Shown here: positions 35,880 to 43,508 of the stretch, piece after piece
Layout: each line of letters begins with the position of its first letter
Position numbering within the stretch: the first letter of the stretch is position 1
Source: Bradyrhizobium erythrophlei
GTDB lineage: Bacteria > Pseudomonadota > Alphaproteobacteria > Rhizobiales > Xanthobacteraceae
Direction: 5' to 3'
NCBI GenBank assembly: GCA_900129675.1
Contig: FSRD01000003.1
Span: forward strand, 1 to 64,000
DNA length: 64,000 nt
Program-made: the position numbers and the translations under genes
Notes under the pieces: model-generated
Database searches by the model: none
Seen by the model: only the letters and a program-made list of their open reading frames with translations
What the model was told of the DNA's origin: nothing

Positions 35880-36042
35880 CGCCGCTTCCCCCGCTTGCCG
35901 CCTTTGCCAGCGCCGCCGCGATCTCGCGCAGCAGCACCTCGATGACCGTCGCGAGCTCGCTCTTTTGAGCTGCACGCAGTTCGACGCACGGTCGCCCGGC
36001 CTCGAACAGGCTTGGCTGGAGATTCTCGGATCGATGCGTCAT
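35860..36042 (-). CDS. 60-residue accessory protein of the serine-recombinase element
   Basis: This is a small acidic-helical protein (VELRAAQKSELATVIEVLLR) starting MTHRSENLQPSLFEAG. It occurs regularly just upstream of this recombinase type in Rhizobiales. Its last 20 bases overlap the recombinase start, and almost its whole length overlaps the end of the DUF5372-like frame in another phase on the same strand. Its function is unknown; a recombination directionality or DNA-binding role is only a guess from position. Confidence 0.6.
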   Translation of the reverse strand: MTHRSENLQPSLFEAGRPCVELRAAQKSELATVIEVLLREIAAALAKAASGGSGDDQDHD

Positions 36043-36316
36043 TCTCTGGTTGCTCCGTTTTTGATTCGGACGCCAGATAGCCTAGAAGCGCATCGACCTC
36101 GTTGCGTAGGGAGCAAAGAACATCCAGGGGAAAATGCGGCTCAACGCCGATCTGGAACCGGGACGCAGCCTCGTCAGTCATCCACGCCGGAAGGCAGGCA
36201 AAGGTGCCGTCAAGTTGGTGCACAACGAGAAACGCGGCGCCGCCTCGCTCAAGCCGCCGCCTAACGCCTACCGTCTCGCCGAAGCGAGGATGAAATCGGT
36301 AGGTGATGCGTGCTTC
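35876..36316 (-). CDS. DUF5372-like protein of the serine-recombinase element
   Basis: The stretch from EARITYRFHPRFGETV through FACLPAWMTDEAASRF and NEVDALLGYLASESK matches the DUF5372-type proteins found upstream of such recombinases. The conserved part starts near 36316, but no ATG, GTG or TTG lies upstream in frame within the element. The first usable start is a GTG at 36223, which would drop the conserved N-terminus. The frame ends at 35876 in an Arg/Gly-rich tail, overlapping the recombinase start by four bases. The tail may be read only by chance, because the 60-residue gene occupies the same DNA. Confidence 0.5.
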   Translation of the reverse strand, partial: EARITYRFHPRFGETVGVRRRLERGGAAFLVVHQLDGTFACLPAWMTDEAASRFQIGVEPHFPLDVLCSLRNEVDALLGYLASESKTEQPENDASIRESPAKPVRGRATVRRTACSSKERARDGHRGAAARDRGGAGKGGKRGKRR

Positions 36317-36347
36317 AGCCTGTTGTTCGCGGGCAGTATGTCGCCCT

Positions 36348-36354
36348 TCCGAGC
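36348..36354. repeat. Right direct repeat of the serine-recombinase element
   Basis: TCCGAGC, identical to 33784-33790. To its right the tyrosine recombinase gene continues with AAAACCTGG, as in copy A. Confidence 0.7.
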
Positions 36355-37103
36355 AAAACCTGGATCAAACGCACATCGGTTTTCTCTTCGAGCAGGTGAG
36401 TGGCAAAGCTGTGGCGCAATGTGTGAGGCGTCACTCGCTTCTTGATCGCCGCTCTATCGGCAGCGGCATGAACGACGCGATTGAATTGCCGCGTCGTCAG
36501 CGGCAGCAGCGGATCACGGCCCGGGAACAGCCAGACCGCGGGCCGGGCGATGCGATACCAATCGCGCAGCAACTCCAACAGCAGCGGGGAAAGCATTGCA
36601 AAGCGATCCTTGCGCCCCTTGCCCTGCTCGATGCGCAGCAGCATGCGCTTGGAATCGATGTCCGACACCTTCAGCGCCACGACTTCGGAGACCCGCAGTC
36701 CGGCGCCATAAGCAGCGCTCAGCGCCGCCTTGTACTTCGGCCCGGGGGCCGCCTCCAGCAGCCGTGCGATCTCCTCCAGGCTCAAGATTGCCGGGATCCT
36801 GCGCGGCTCCCGCACGAACGTGAGGTGCCTTGCCATCTCGGGGCGGTCGAGCGTCACGGTGAAGAAGAAACGCAGCGCCACAACCGAGCCATTGATGCTC
36901 GGCGCACGCACCCCGATTTGCGTCTGATGCAGCTGGAAAAGGCGAAGATCCTCAGGCGCGGCCGTATCGGGCGCGCGGCCGAGAAAGGCTGTAAACGTCC
37001 GGACGTGCCGGATATAGTTGTTGCGCGTCTCCTCGACGAAATTGCGCACCGTCATGTCTTCGATCATGCGCCGGCGCAGCGGGCTGATGGGTTTATCACT
37101 CAT
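36355..37103 (-). pseudogene. N-terminal fragment of the interrupted tyrosine recombinase
   Basis: About 249 codons are identical to the gene in copy A from its start up to LIQVLLG. The frame then runs into the inserted element, adding RATYCPRTTG before a stop. The catalytic histidine of LLGH and the nucleophilic tyrosine are lost, so the product cannot recombine DNA. Confidence 0.88.
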
Positions 37104-37260
37104 CGGGGTGCTCCTGTCTTGAGGTGGAGGTTGCTTGAACCCTTCGATTCTCAAGACAGGACGCTCGGCTTGTCACTATCTCCCGCTCACCTCGTCACTC
37201 CATCGGTGCCACTGGCTCCGCTCCGCGCACAGCGCGCTCCCGCAAAGCGGGTTCGTTCTG

Positions 37261-37364
37261 TGGCACTTTTCGGACGTGCTGGGTTGGCCTGACGATGTCC
37301 GTTCCCGGGGAAGACCGGAACTGTCTGGCGGACGGTCGAAACGGCGCGATTGACCCAACTCGGA
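37261..37364 (+). repeat. Dispersed intergenic repeat, copy 7
   Basis: TGGCACTTTTCGGACGTGCT starts it directly at the right border of IS91-like copy B. GACGATGTCCGTTCCCGGGG lies inside, and it ends GCGATTGACCCAACTCGG. Confidence 0.65.
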
Positions 37365-37492
37365 AGTCGCGCTTTGTTGCTACCTGCAGAGCCTTGGGCA
37401 CGCCAGCGTGCGATTGCGGCAAGTGAACCGCGCTTGTGCGGCTCCACAAGGGAGCGACGGTACGGCGCTCTCGCGATCGTCGGAGATCGGCC

Positions 37493-38203
37493 ATGTACGG
37501 CATTCACGCAACCGCCCTTGCGGCTTTAGCTTCATTAGCAATCGCATCGCAAACCTTTGCCGCCGATGGCGACCCGGCGCGAGGTCAGCGCTTATTCGGG
37601 GCGTGCGCCGCCTGCCACTCTTTGCAGTCCGATCAAAACATGACGGGTCCGAGTCTAGCCGGTCTATGGCAGCGCAAAGCAGGAAGCGTGGAGACTTTCG
37701 CCCGCTACTCCGCCGCGCTCAAATCCGCGAACATCGTTTGGGATGACAAAACGCTGGATCAGTGGATCACTGATCCGCAACATGTCGTGCCTGGTAATCA
37801 AATGACTTTTGCCGGGATCACGGATGCAAGCCAACGTGCCGATTTGCTCGCGTTCCTAAAAAAAGCAACCCAGCCCGGCGGCTCACAGACTGCTCAAGGG
37901 CCAATGGGTGGCACGGGCGGCATGATGGCCGGCGGACAAGTTCCTAATCTCAAGAAGCTTGATCCATCAGATCGAGTGCAGGCAATCACCTACTGCAAAG
38001 ACACTTACACGGTCACGACGGCGAACGGCGAGACACACAAGTTTTGGGAACGGAACCTCCGATTGAAGACGGACGCGAGCAGCGATGGCCCGGAAAAGAG
38101 TGCTCCGGCTTTGGTTGCAGCTGGAATGATGGGCGACCGCGCGGACGTGATCTTTGCTGAACCAAATGAGATTAGCCCGTTCATTACTGTGAAATGCGAG
38201 TAA
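37493..38203 (+). CDS. Class I cytochrome c with a C-terminal extension
   Basis: This 236-residue exported haem protein has a signal peptide (about 23 residues, cleaved near TFAADG). The haem site is CAACH in RLFGACAACHSL, and a Met ligand is likely in GNQMTFAGI. The domain is of the c2/mitochondrial type (GPSLAGLWQRKAGS). After a Gly/Met-rich linker (MGGTGGMMAGGQ) comes an extra domain of about 80 residues, starting NLKKLDPSDRVQAITYCKD, with two Cys and no second haem motif. This extension is unusual. The start at 37493 is the first ATG that places the signal correctly. It stands alone between IS91-like copy B and small genes. Confidence 0.82.
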   Translation: MYGIHATALAALASLAIASQTFAADGDPARGQRLFGACAACHSLQSDQNMTGPSLAGLWQRKAGSVETFARYSAALKSANIVWDDKTLDQWITDPQHVVPGNQMTFAGITDASQRADLLAFLKKATQPGGSQTAQGPMGGTGGMMAGGQVPNLKKLDPSDRVQAITYCKDTYTVTTANGETHKFWERNLRLKTDASSDGPEKSAPALVAAGMMGDRADVIFAEPNEISPFITVKCE

Positions 38204-38260
38204 TTGGGCTCAAATAGCCCATAAGCAATGCGGTGCGCGCCGCGCGCCATGTTTCCTACT

Positions 38261-38330
38261 GGGCACGTTTAAGACATGCAGAGACCCACCAGATGTCCGC
38301 TTAAAGGAATTGGCGCACGATCATCGACGC
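38261..38330 (+). repeat. Dispersed intergenic repeat, copy 8 (degenerate)
   Basis: GGGCACGTTTAAGACATGCA and CAGATGTCCGCTTAAAGG recall the left half of the unit. The right end is missing. Confidence 0.4.
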
Positions 38331-38354
38331 AAATAATCCGAAGCGCACATCCTC

Positions 38355-38591
38355 TCAACGACCATGCGGAACGACGGCCTTCGGGCCACCGCGATAAGCG
38401 TGGGGCTTGTTGGCCTTAACTCCAGGCGCGTACACATCGATTCCCTGCGCGTAGATATCGCCTCCGCTGCTGATTTGCCGCATCGAGGGGGCAACAGAGG
38501 ATTTCGGGCCGCCCTGGTACTGCTGTGCCATGGTGGACACAGTCAGGAATGGCGTGATGAGTGCGACGGCAAGGATGAATTTGATATTCAT
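38355..38591 (-). CDS. Small secreted protein, 78 residues
   Basis: It has a clear signal peptide (MNIKFILAVALITPFLTVST, cleaved after MAQ). The mature part of about 55 residues is Gly/Pro/Tyr-rich, with QYQGGPKSSVAPSMR near its start and the similar YRGGPKAVVPHGR at the C-terminus, so the ends repeat GGPK. GGAGG stands at the right distance from the ATG at 38591. No known function. Similar short secreted proteins occur in Bradyrhizobium. Confidence 0.65.
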   Translation of the reverse strand: MNIKFILAVALITPFLTVSTMAQQYQGGPKSSVAPSMRQISSGGDIYAQGIDVYAPGVKANKPHAYRGGPKAVVPHGR

Positions 38592-38860
38592 GATTTTCCT
38601 CCGGCATTTGCTCGAAAGGACCACTGGCAGGTTACAGGTCTTGCTGCATCGATCTTCATCAAAGAGGCGTGAGAATGCCTCGTTTTTAGCCTTTGACGAA
38701 AATTGTCTTACCTGCTGCACAGGCGAGCGCCGCGTCGTCCTCGAACGATAACCCTTTTACAATCAGCCATATAGATGGCCTTTCTTAGGGGCGTCGGGTG
38801 GTGGCACGCGATTTGCGATGCGTGGCGCAGGATTGATCCGATACTGCCGAGGAAAATGAC

Positions 38861-39385
38861 ATGCGAGCGCACCTGATTGCTGCCGTTGTATCGATGGCGC
38901 TAACCGTTACATCGGCTTCCGCGACCGTAATTATCAGCGACGACGTCGGCGGTAAGATGCGGGACTACACGACGCACTTCCAACAGGTGCGCGACTCCGG
39001 CGAGCCCGTCGTCATTGCCGGTACATGCGTTTCGGCCTGCACAATGGTGCTCGGATTCGTCCCGAGCGACCGAATCTGCGCCACCCATAACGCGGTGCTT
39101 GGTTTCCATGCCGCATGGATGTTCGATGACTCCGGCAAACGCGTCGTCAGCGCATCCGGGACGCAAGATCTAATGAAGACCTATCCAGCTCCAGTACGCG
39201 CCTGGATCGCACGGCACGGTGGGTTAACCCCAAAAATGATGTACCTGCGAGGTCGTGATCTCGCCGCCATCGTTGCGCCCTGCAATAGCTCACGCGTGGC
39301 ATCTGTTTCACGCGCGAAGCGTCTCGGCGGCACGCATCAAGTTGATGATACAAATACGCCTCGCGCCAGTTTTGACGGGCACTGA
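38861..39385 (+). CDS. Exported protein with ClpP/crotonase-like motif (COG3904-like)
   Basis: This 174-residue protein has a signal peptide ending near SASATV. The motif VVIAGTCVSACTMVLGFVP resembles the nucleophile region of periplasmic ClpP-fold proteins (COG3904), with a possible His in LGFHAAWMF. The remainder has four Cys in total that could form disulfides. Whether it is a protease is not established. The ATG at 38861 follows GAGGAAAATGAC. Confidence 0.65.
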   Translation: MRAHLIAAVVSMALTVTSASATVIISDDVGGKMRDYTTHFQQVRDSGEPVVIAGTCVSACTMVLGFVPSDRICATHNAVLGFHAAWMFDDSGKRVVSASGTQDLMKTYPAPVRAWIARHGGLTPKMMYLRGRDLAAIVAPCNSSRVASVSRAKRLGGTHQVDDTNTPRASFDGH

Positions 39386-39488
39386 ATGACTGTCCATCGT
39401 ACTGGCTTGCTCAAGTCCTTGCGGCCTCAGCAAGGCACCTGAGCGATAAGCGCGGATATCACGCAGGCTTCGGGTTCATGTCCGGTTG

Positions 39489-39578
39489 TGGCACAACCCG
39501 GACATGTCGCCGTGGTCGCTCTACGTCCGTTGTTGGGTGCAGAGCGGAAAATATATGCTCCCATTGAGCTTTTCAGCT
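39489..39578 (+). repeat. Dispersed intergenic repeat, copy 9
   Basis: TGGCACAACCCGGACATGTC to GAGCTTTTCAGC. It belongs to the subgroup with ATATGCTCCCATTGAG. Confidence 0.65.
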
Positions 39579-39608
39579 GCTCACCTGAAGCGGTCCTGGG
39601 GCAACCCG

Positions 39609-40592
39609 TCATTCGATCACCTCGTCAGCGAGCGTGAGGAGTGTCGCCGGCAACTCAAGGCCGAGCGCCTTAGCGGCTCTGAGATTGATCACCAGCTCGA
39701 ATTTGGTCGACTGCACCACCGGTAGGTCGGCAGGTTTGGCGCCTTTGAGAATGCGGCCCGTGTAGATGCCTGCCTGGCGATTCACCTCCCTGAAATCGGG
39801 CCCATAGCTCATTAGGCCACGCGCTGTCGGGAAAGCACGATCAAAGTAAAGTGCGGGAATGGCATAGCGCGCCGCCAGCGCGATGAGTTGATCGCGGCGG
39901 CTGAATAAGAATGGTTCGGGTTGAACAACGAGCGCAGCGGCGCGCTGCTGCACGAGGTCCGAAATAGCCGCGTCGATTTCGCGTTCATCGCGGGCGTTCG
40001 CGATAATTAATTGCTGTCCGAGTCCGCGCTGCTACCTGCATGTCGGGCAAATCGAACGTAGTATTCGGACTGCCCGGGTTCATGAGAAAGCCGATCGCAA
40101 CCGCCTTGGCGAATAAATCGCGCAGCAATTGCAGGCGTTTCTGCCCGAGCGCCACTGCAATGGTGCTCACGCCGGTGACGTTGCCGCCTGGACGGTTGAG
40201 ACTGGCGACAAGGCCGAGCGTTACCGGGTCGCTGCCGAACGCGAACACGATCGGAATAGTTGAGGTCGCGTCCTTTGCGGCGAGCGCGGTGACCCCGCCG
40301 CCGCCAACGGCGATAACGGCTACTTGACGACGAACAAGATCGGCCGCCAGCGCTGGCAACCGATCAAATTGACCCTCCGCCCAGCGGTACTCGATCGTTA
40401 CGTTCTGGCCTGCGACAAAGCCGGTTTCTTTCAGGCCCTGCTGGAAGCAGCCACGAAGGGCGCGTACGGGCCGGATGACGTGCCGCTCAAATACCCGAAC
40501 ACCGGCAACGTCGGCTGCTGCGCGCGCACCGCAAACGTCCACCCGGCGGCTGTGCCACCGACAAGCGTCAGGAAGTTTCGTCGCCTGATCAT
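39609..40592 (-). pseudogene. ABC transporter substrate-binding protein (COG2984 type), two frameshifts
   Basis: From the ATG at 40592 the protein starts with a Tat-like signal (MIRRRNFLTLVGGTAAGW) and the mature start QQPTLPVFGYLSG. A missing base near 40436 shifts the frame before QQGLKETGFVAGQNV. A second indel near 40025, after FDLPDMQVAART, shifts it again before the C-terminal part, which ends LGLELPATLLTLADEVIE. All parts together cover the whole family length of about 325 residues. There is no permease or ATPase gene beside it. The same family is intact at 49866-50843. Confidence 0.82.
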
Positions 40593-40674
40593 GCTCGACC
40601 GTGCAGACTAGCACAGTTCCATCGCCGAGTATCCGAGGAACGCCCGCTGTCCTGACGGCCGCTGAGACCGCTCC

Positions 40675-40785
40675 TGGCACAAACCCGAAATGCCGCAATG
40701 TCCGCTATACCGCCGCTGTTGGGGGATAAGCGGGCGGACGTCGCGCGGAGAGCCCATTTCGGTAGCGATTGGACCCAAAGCGGTT
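40675..40785 (+). repeat. Dispersed intergenic repeat, copy 10
   Basis: TGGCACAAACCCGAAATGCC, GCAATGTCCGCTATACCG and GGTAGCGATTGGACCC mark a diverged unit. A half unit with GATTGACCCAATGTACCGAC is at about 43096-43123. Confidence 0.5.
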
Positions 40786-40883
40786 ATCACCCGGCCTTCT
40801 GACCGCATATCAATGCGCTACGGCGCCGTAACAAGTGTGGTAACTTTTAGAGTGTGTTGGGCATAGCCCTAAGCGGGGGCTGT

Positions 40884-41015
40884 ATGAGACGACGCGCTTT
40901 TATCAGAATGATTGCTGGCTCAACGGTCGCCTGGCCGCTCACCGCGCGCGCGCAGCAATCGGCGATGCCAATCATCGGGTTTCTTAGCAGCGCATCGCCC
41001 AGGGGATGCCGGTGA
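40884..41015 (+). pseudogene. N-terminal remnant of a second ABC substrate-binding protein
   Basis: The 43 codons read MRRRAFIRMIAGSTVAWPLT and on to QQSAMPIIGFLSSASP, the standard signal and first strand of COG2984 proteins. The similarity then ends abruptly where the lactonase-like gene's leader begins. The rest of the gene is gone, so this marks a recombination or deletion border. Confidence 0.75.
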
Positions 41016-41038
41016 CTAATAACAGAAGGAGGCAGGCC

Positions 41039-42193
41039 GTGAAAAGCATCGCGAAATTGACCAAAGGGATCACCATTATCGCATTGACAACGCTAATCGG
41101 CCACGCGCCAGCGCTGGCGGGAACATTCGTCTACGTATCGAATGCCGATGAAGGCGACATCGGGGTCTACAGCGTACAGATGGATGGCTCTCTGAAGCCG
41201 GGCGAGCGCGCCAAGGCGGCGAACATCGTCATGCCGATGGCGGTGAGCCCGGACAGGCGCTTTCTTTACGCGGCGGCGCGCTCCAAACCGTATTCGGTGT
41301 TCGTCTATGCGATCGACCCAAACACGGGCGCATTGAAGACTTTGTCAGTGTCCGCGCTTGCCGAGAGCTTTCCGTACATTTCGCTCGACAAGACGGGGCG
41401 TTACCTGTTCGGTGCGTCGTATGGCTCGCACCTGATCAGCGTCAACGCCGTCGGAGCGGACGGGCGCGTGGCTCCCGAGCCGCTGCAGGTGATACCGGTG
41501 GGCCGTAACGCCCACGCGATCCGCGCCGACGAGAGCAACAGATTCGTTTTCGTCCCAACGCTCGGCGGCGACGCGATATTCCAGTTCACGTTCGATTCCA
41601 AGACCGGGCACCTTGCTTCGAACACGCCAGCGGTCTTCCTAACGAAACCCGCGCTGGGCCCGCGCCACTTCATTACGTCGAGCGACAACAAATTCGTGTA
41701 CGTGCTGAGCGAACTTACCGGCTCGGTCACGACGTTTTCGCTCAACAGCGATACAGGGCTGTTGACGGAAGTGAGCTCGGCATCCGGCTTGCCGCCTGAA
41801 CCCAAGCTCGTGCCCGGCGCGCCGCGCGCCCCAGTAGGCGTGCCCGGCGGCCCGCCGCTGCGCAACACCGACAACGATATCTGGGCCGCAGATTTGCATC
41901 TGACACCGAACGGCAAATTTCTCTACATGACGGAGCGCACCAGCAATTCCCTCGCTACGTTCAGCGTCGATGGTGCAAGCGGCAAGCTTATTTATCTTGG
42001 CAGTACGCCCACGGAGAAACAACCACGCGGCTTTGCGATTGATCCCAAGGGAAGATTTCTCGTCGTCTCTGGGGAAAAGTCGGACACGATTTCAGCTTAC
42101 GCGATCGACGAGGCGAGCGGCGCTTTGACACTGATCGGCAACTATCCAGCAGGAAAGGGCGCGAACTGGGTGGAGATCGTCAGTTTTGATTGA
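41039..42193 (+). CDS. Exported seven-bladed beta-propeller protein (lactonase / 6-phosphogluconolactonase-like)
   Basis: The protein has 384 residues, with a signal peptide (ITIIALTTLIGHAPALAG). Blade-type repeats follow, such as TFVYVSNADEGDIGVYSV, RFLYAAARSKPYSVFVYAID and KFVYVLSELTGSVTTFSLN, as in the lactonase family of PF10282 type (carboxymuconate cyclase and PGL relatives). A Pro/Gly-rich loop of about 25 residues (APRAPVGVPGGPPLRN) is inserted between two blades. The start is a GTG at 41039 with AGAAGGAGG upstream. Its substrate is unknown, and propellers of this type may also be non-enzymatic. The gene begins 24 bp after the truncated substrate-binding protein fragment. Confidence 0.8.
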   Translation: MKSIAKLTKGITIIALTTLIGHAPALAGTFVYVSNADEGDIGVYSVQMDGSLKPGERAKAANIVMPMAVSPDRRFLYAAARSKPYSVFVYAIDPNTGALKTLSVSALAESFPYISLDKTGRYLFGASYGSHLISVNAVGADGRVAPEPLQVIPVGRNAHAIRADESNRFVFVPTLGGDAIFQFTFDSKTGHLASNTPAVFLTKPALGPRHFITSSDNKFVYVLSELTGSVTTFSLNSDTGLLTEVSSASGLPPEPKLVPGAPRAPVGVPGGPPLRNTDNDIWAADLHLTPNGKFLYMTERTSNSLATFSVDGASGKLIYLGSTPTEKQPRGFAIDPKGRFLVVSGEKSDTISAYAIDEASGALTLIGNYPAGKGANWVEIVSFD

Positions 42194-42290
42194 AGGCGCG
42201 GAATACAAGCCTCAATACCGACAACAGCGCTGCGCGGATCAGCAACGCTTTAAGTCTTAGCGACCTTTTTGCAGTGCGAGAGTCTCTTGT

Positions 42291-42346
42291 TGGCACAAAC
42301 CGGCGGTTGGAGGTCGGGCAGAGCATGTCCGCTCTGCCCGGGTATT
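42291..42346 (+). repeat. Dispersed intergenic repeat, copy 11 (partial)
   Basis: TGGCACAAACCGGCGGTTGG and AGCATGTCCGCTCTGCCCGG. The right end merges with the end of the integrase relic. Confidence 0.5.
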
Positions 42347-42976
42347 TCAGACATCAACTTGTTCCGCTATTGCCAATGAATCGTCTACTTCGATCCCGAG
42401 ATATCTGGCCGTGCTTTCGATCTTGGTGTGGCAGAAGCTGGACAGCCCTAAGATTGCCCGTGCGCCGATAGATCAGGGTAGCCTTGGTTCGCCGTAGTGA
42501 ATGCGTTCCGAAGAGCCGAGGGTCTAGCCCAACGCTGCCAATCCATTCAGCGACCAGGCGCGCATATTGTCGCGTCGTCAGATTGCGTTCGGCACCACGG
42601 CGGCCCGTGAACAAAAACTCGCCTGGCCTTTTGTTGGCGACTTTCAAATAGTCGTCGACCGCTTGGCGGGTCTGTTCGCCCAATTCAAATCTGACTGGCC
42701 GTCCCGTCTTCTTCTGCCGAACCGTTGCGCGATCCGCCGTGTATCCGCTCGCAGCGACATCCTCGACCTTGATCGCGACGACGTCACAGCCACGCAGCTT
42801 GCTGTCGATTGCCAAGTTGAACATGGCGAGGTCCCGAGCGCGCCCTTCGATTTGGAGTTTCGTCCGGATCGACCAGACGTGTTTGGGGGCAGTGGCGGCT
42901 TCGCTCCGGTCACCTTGCCCTTGCTCCAGGGCACTCGCTTAAGGGGCGTGGGGGTCCCATTTACTTGATCCTGCAT
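42347..42976 (-). pseudogene. Phage-type tyrosine integrase relic, two frameshifts
   Basis: The start MQDQVNGTPTPLKRVPWSKG is preceded by GAGGAG. A lost base near 42886, after KPPLPP, and a small deletion near 42435, after LRAVQLL, break the frame. The middle part carries the catalytic pieces FNLAIDSKLRGCDVV (Arg) and FGTHSLRRTKATLIYRR (His-x-x-Arg). The end, in another frame, restores YLGIEVDDSLAIAEQVDV with the tyrosine. At about 210 residues it belongs to the short integrases abundant in Rhizobiales. No tRNA gene is adjacent. Confidence 0.8.
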
Positions 42977-43208
42977 GATCATACTCCTCGGTTACAGGGG
43001 GCGAGGAGCCTCTGCCCCTGGCTAGGGCATTGGAATCAGGTCTGCATTCGGACCACTACAGACCTGGAGTGCGGCTTGGCTACAAGCGACCGGTAGCGAT
43101 TGACCCAATGTACCGACATTCGGCCTCTGAGCGGTCTTCAATGCGCCGAGTTAAGGGGAAGTTTCTGTATTGGTGATCCGTTCCTATGGACGGCTCACCG
43201 GCGAAACC

Positions 43209-43400
43209 TCACGACGCGGTGTCTGCGTTCACCGGCAGCGTGAATTGAAACGTGGCACCGTGGGGTACGTTTGCCGTGGCCCACAGCCGGCCACCGTGGG
43301 CTTCCATGATCGAACGGCAGATCGAGAGCCCGTGCCCCCGGATTTGGTGGTGAAGGAGCGAAGCCCTCTGAATCACGAAACGGCCAGATTGGGAACCGTG
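43209..43400 (-). pseudogene. C-terminal remnant of a sensor histidine kinase
   Basis: LSICRSIMEAHGGRLWATAN followed by VPHGATFQFTLPV is the last part of a HATPase domain of FixL/PAS-type kinases. The preceding glycine box is broken by an indel (the other frame reads TTKSGGTG). Nothing of the sensor or phosphoacceptor part remains. It lies between the integrase relic and the sulfite oxidation operon. Confidence 0.7.
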
Positions 43401-43508
43401 TTTATCGGTCCGGAGGAGTTGTAGCACCACGGATCAATTCCTGATAAAGTTGGCTCCTGGTGAACGGGTACATTCCGACAAAGTCCGAACTCGGCCGGAG
43501 ACGCGGCC

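Larger units (their letters stand above)
33791..36354 (-). mobile_element. 2564-bp serine-recombinase element nested in the tyrosine recombinase gene
   Basis: The element was defined by comparing copy B with the empty site in copy A. It carries three overlapping genes on the minus strand: a DUF5372-like protein, a 60-residue protein and a large serine recombinase. It has no cargo. The borders are 7-bp direct repeats TCCGAGC, with no obvious inverted repeats at the ends, as expected for site-specific integration by a serine integrase rather than a DDE transposase. The same three-gene set is found in many Rhizobiales genomes, usually annotated gene by gene. Confidence 0.8.
32068..37259 (-). mobile_element. 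IS91-like element, copy B, with a nested serine-recombinase element
   Basis: This copy has the full-length transposase and a tyrosine recombinase gene interrupted by a 2564-bp insertion. Without the insertion the element is 2628 bp. Both borders match copy A: TGTTGAGGG on the left, GGTTCGTTCT on the right. The right flank starts with TGGCAC, the left end of a dispersed repeat copy. Apart from the deletion and insertion, the two copies differ by scattered substitutions in the transposase region. They are nearly identical over the recombinase gene, so the copies are recently related. Confidence 0.88.
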
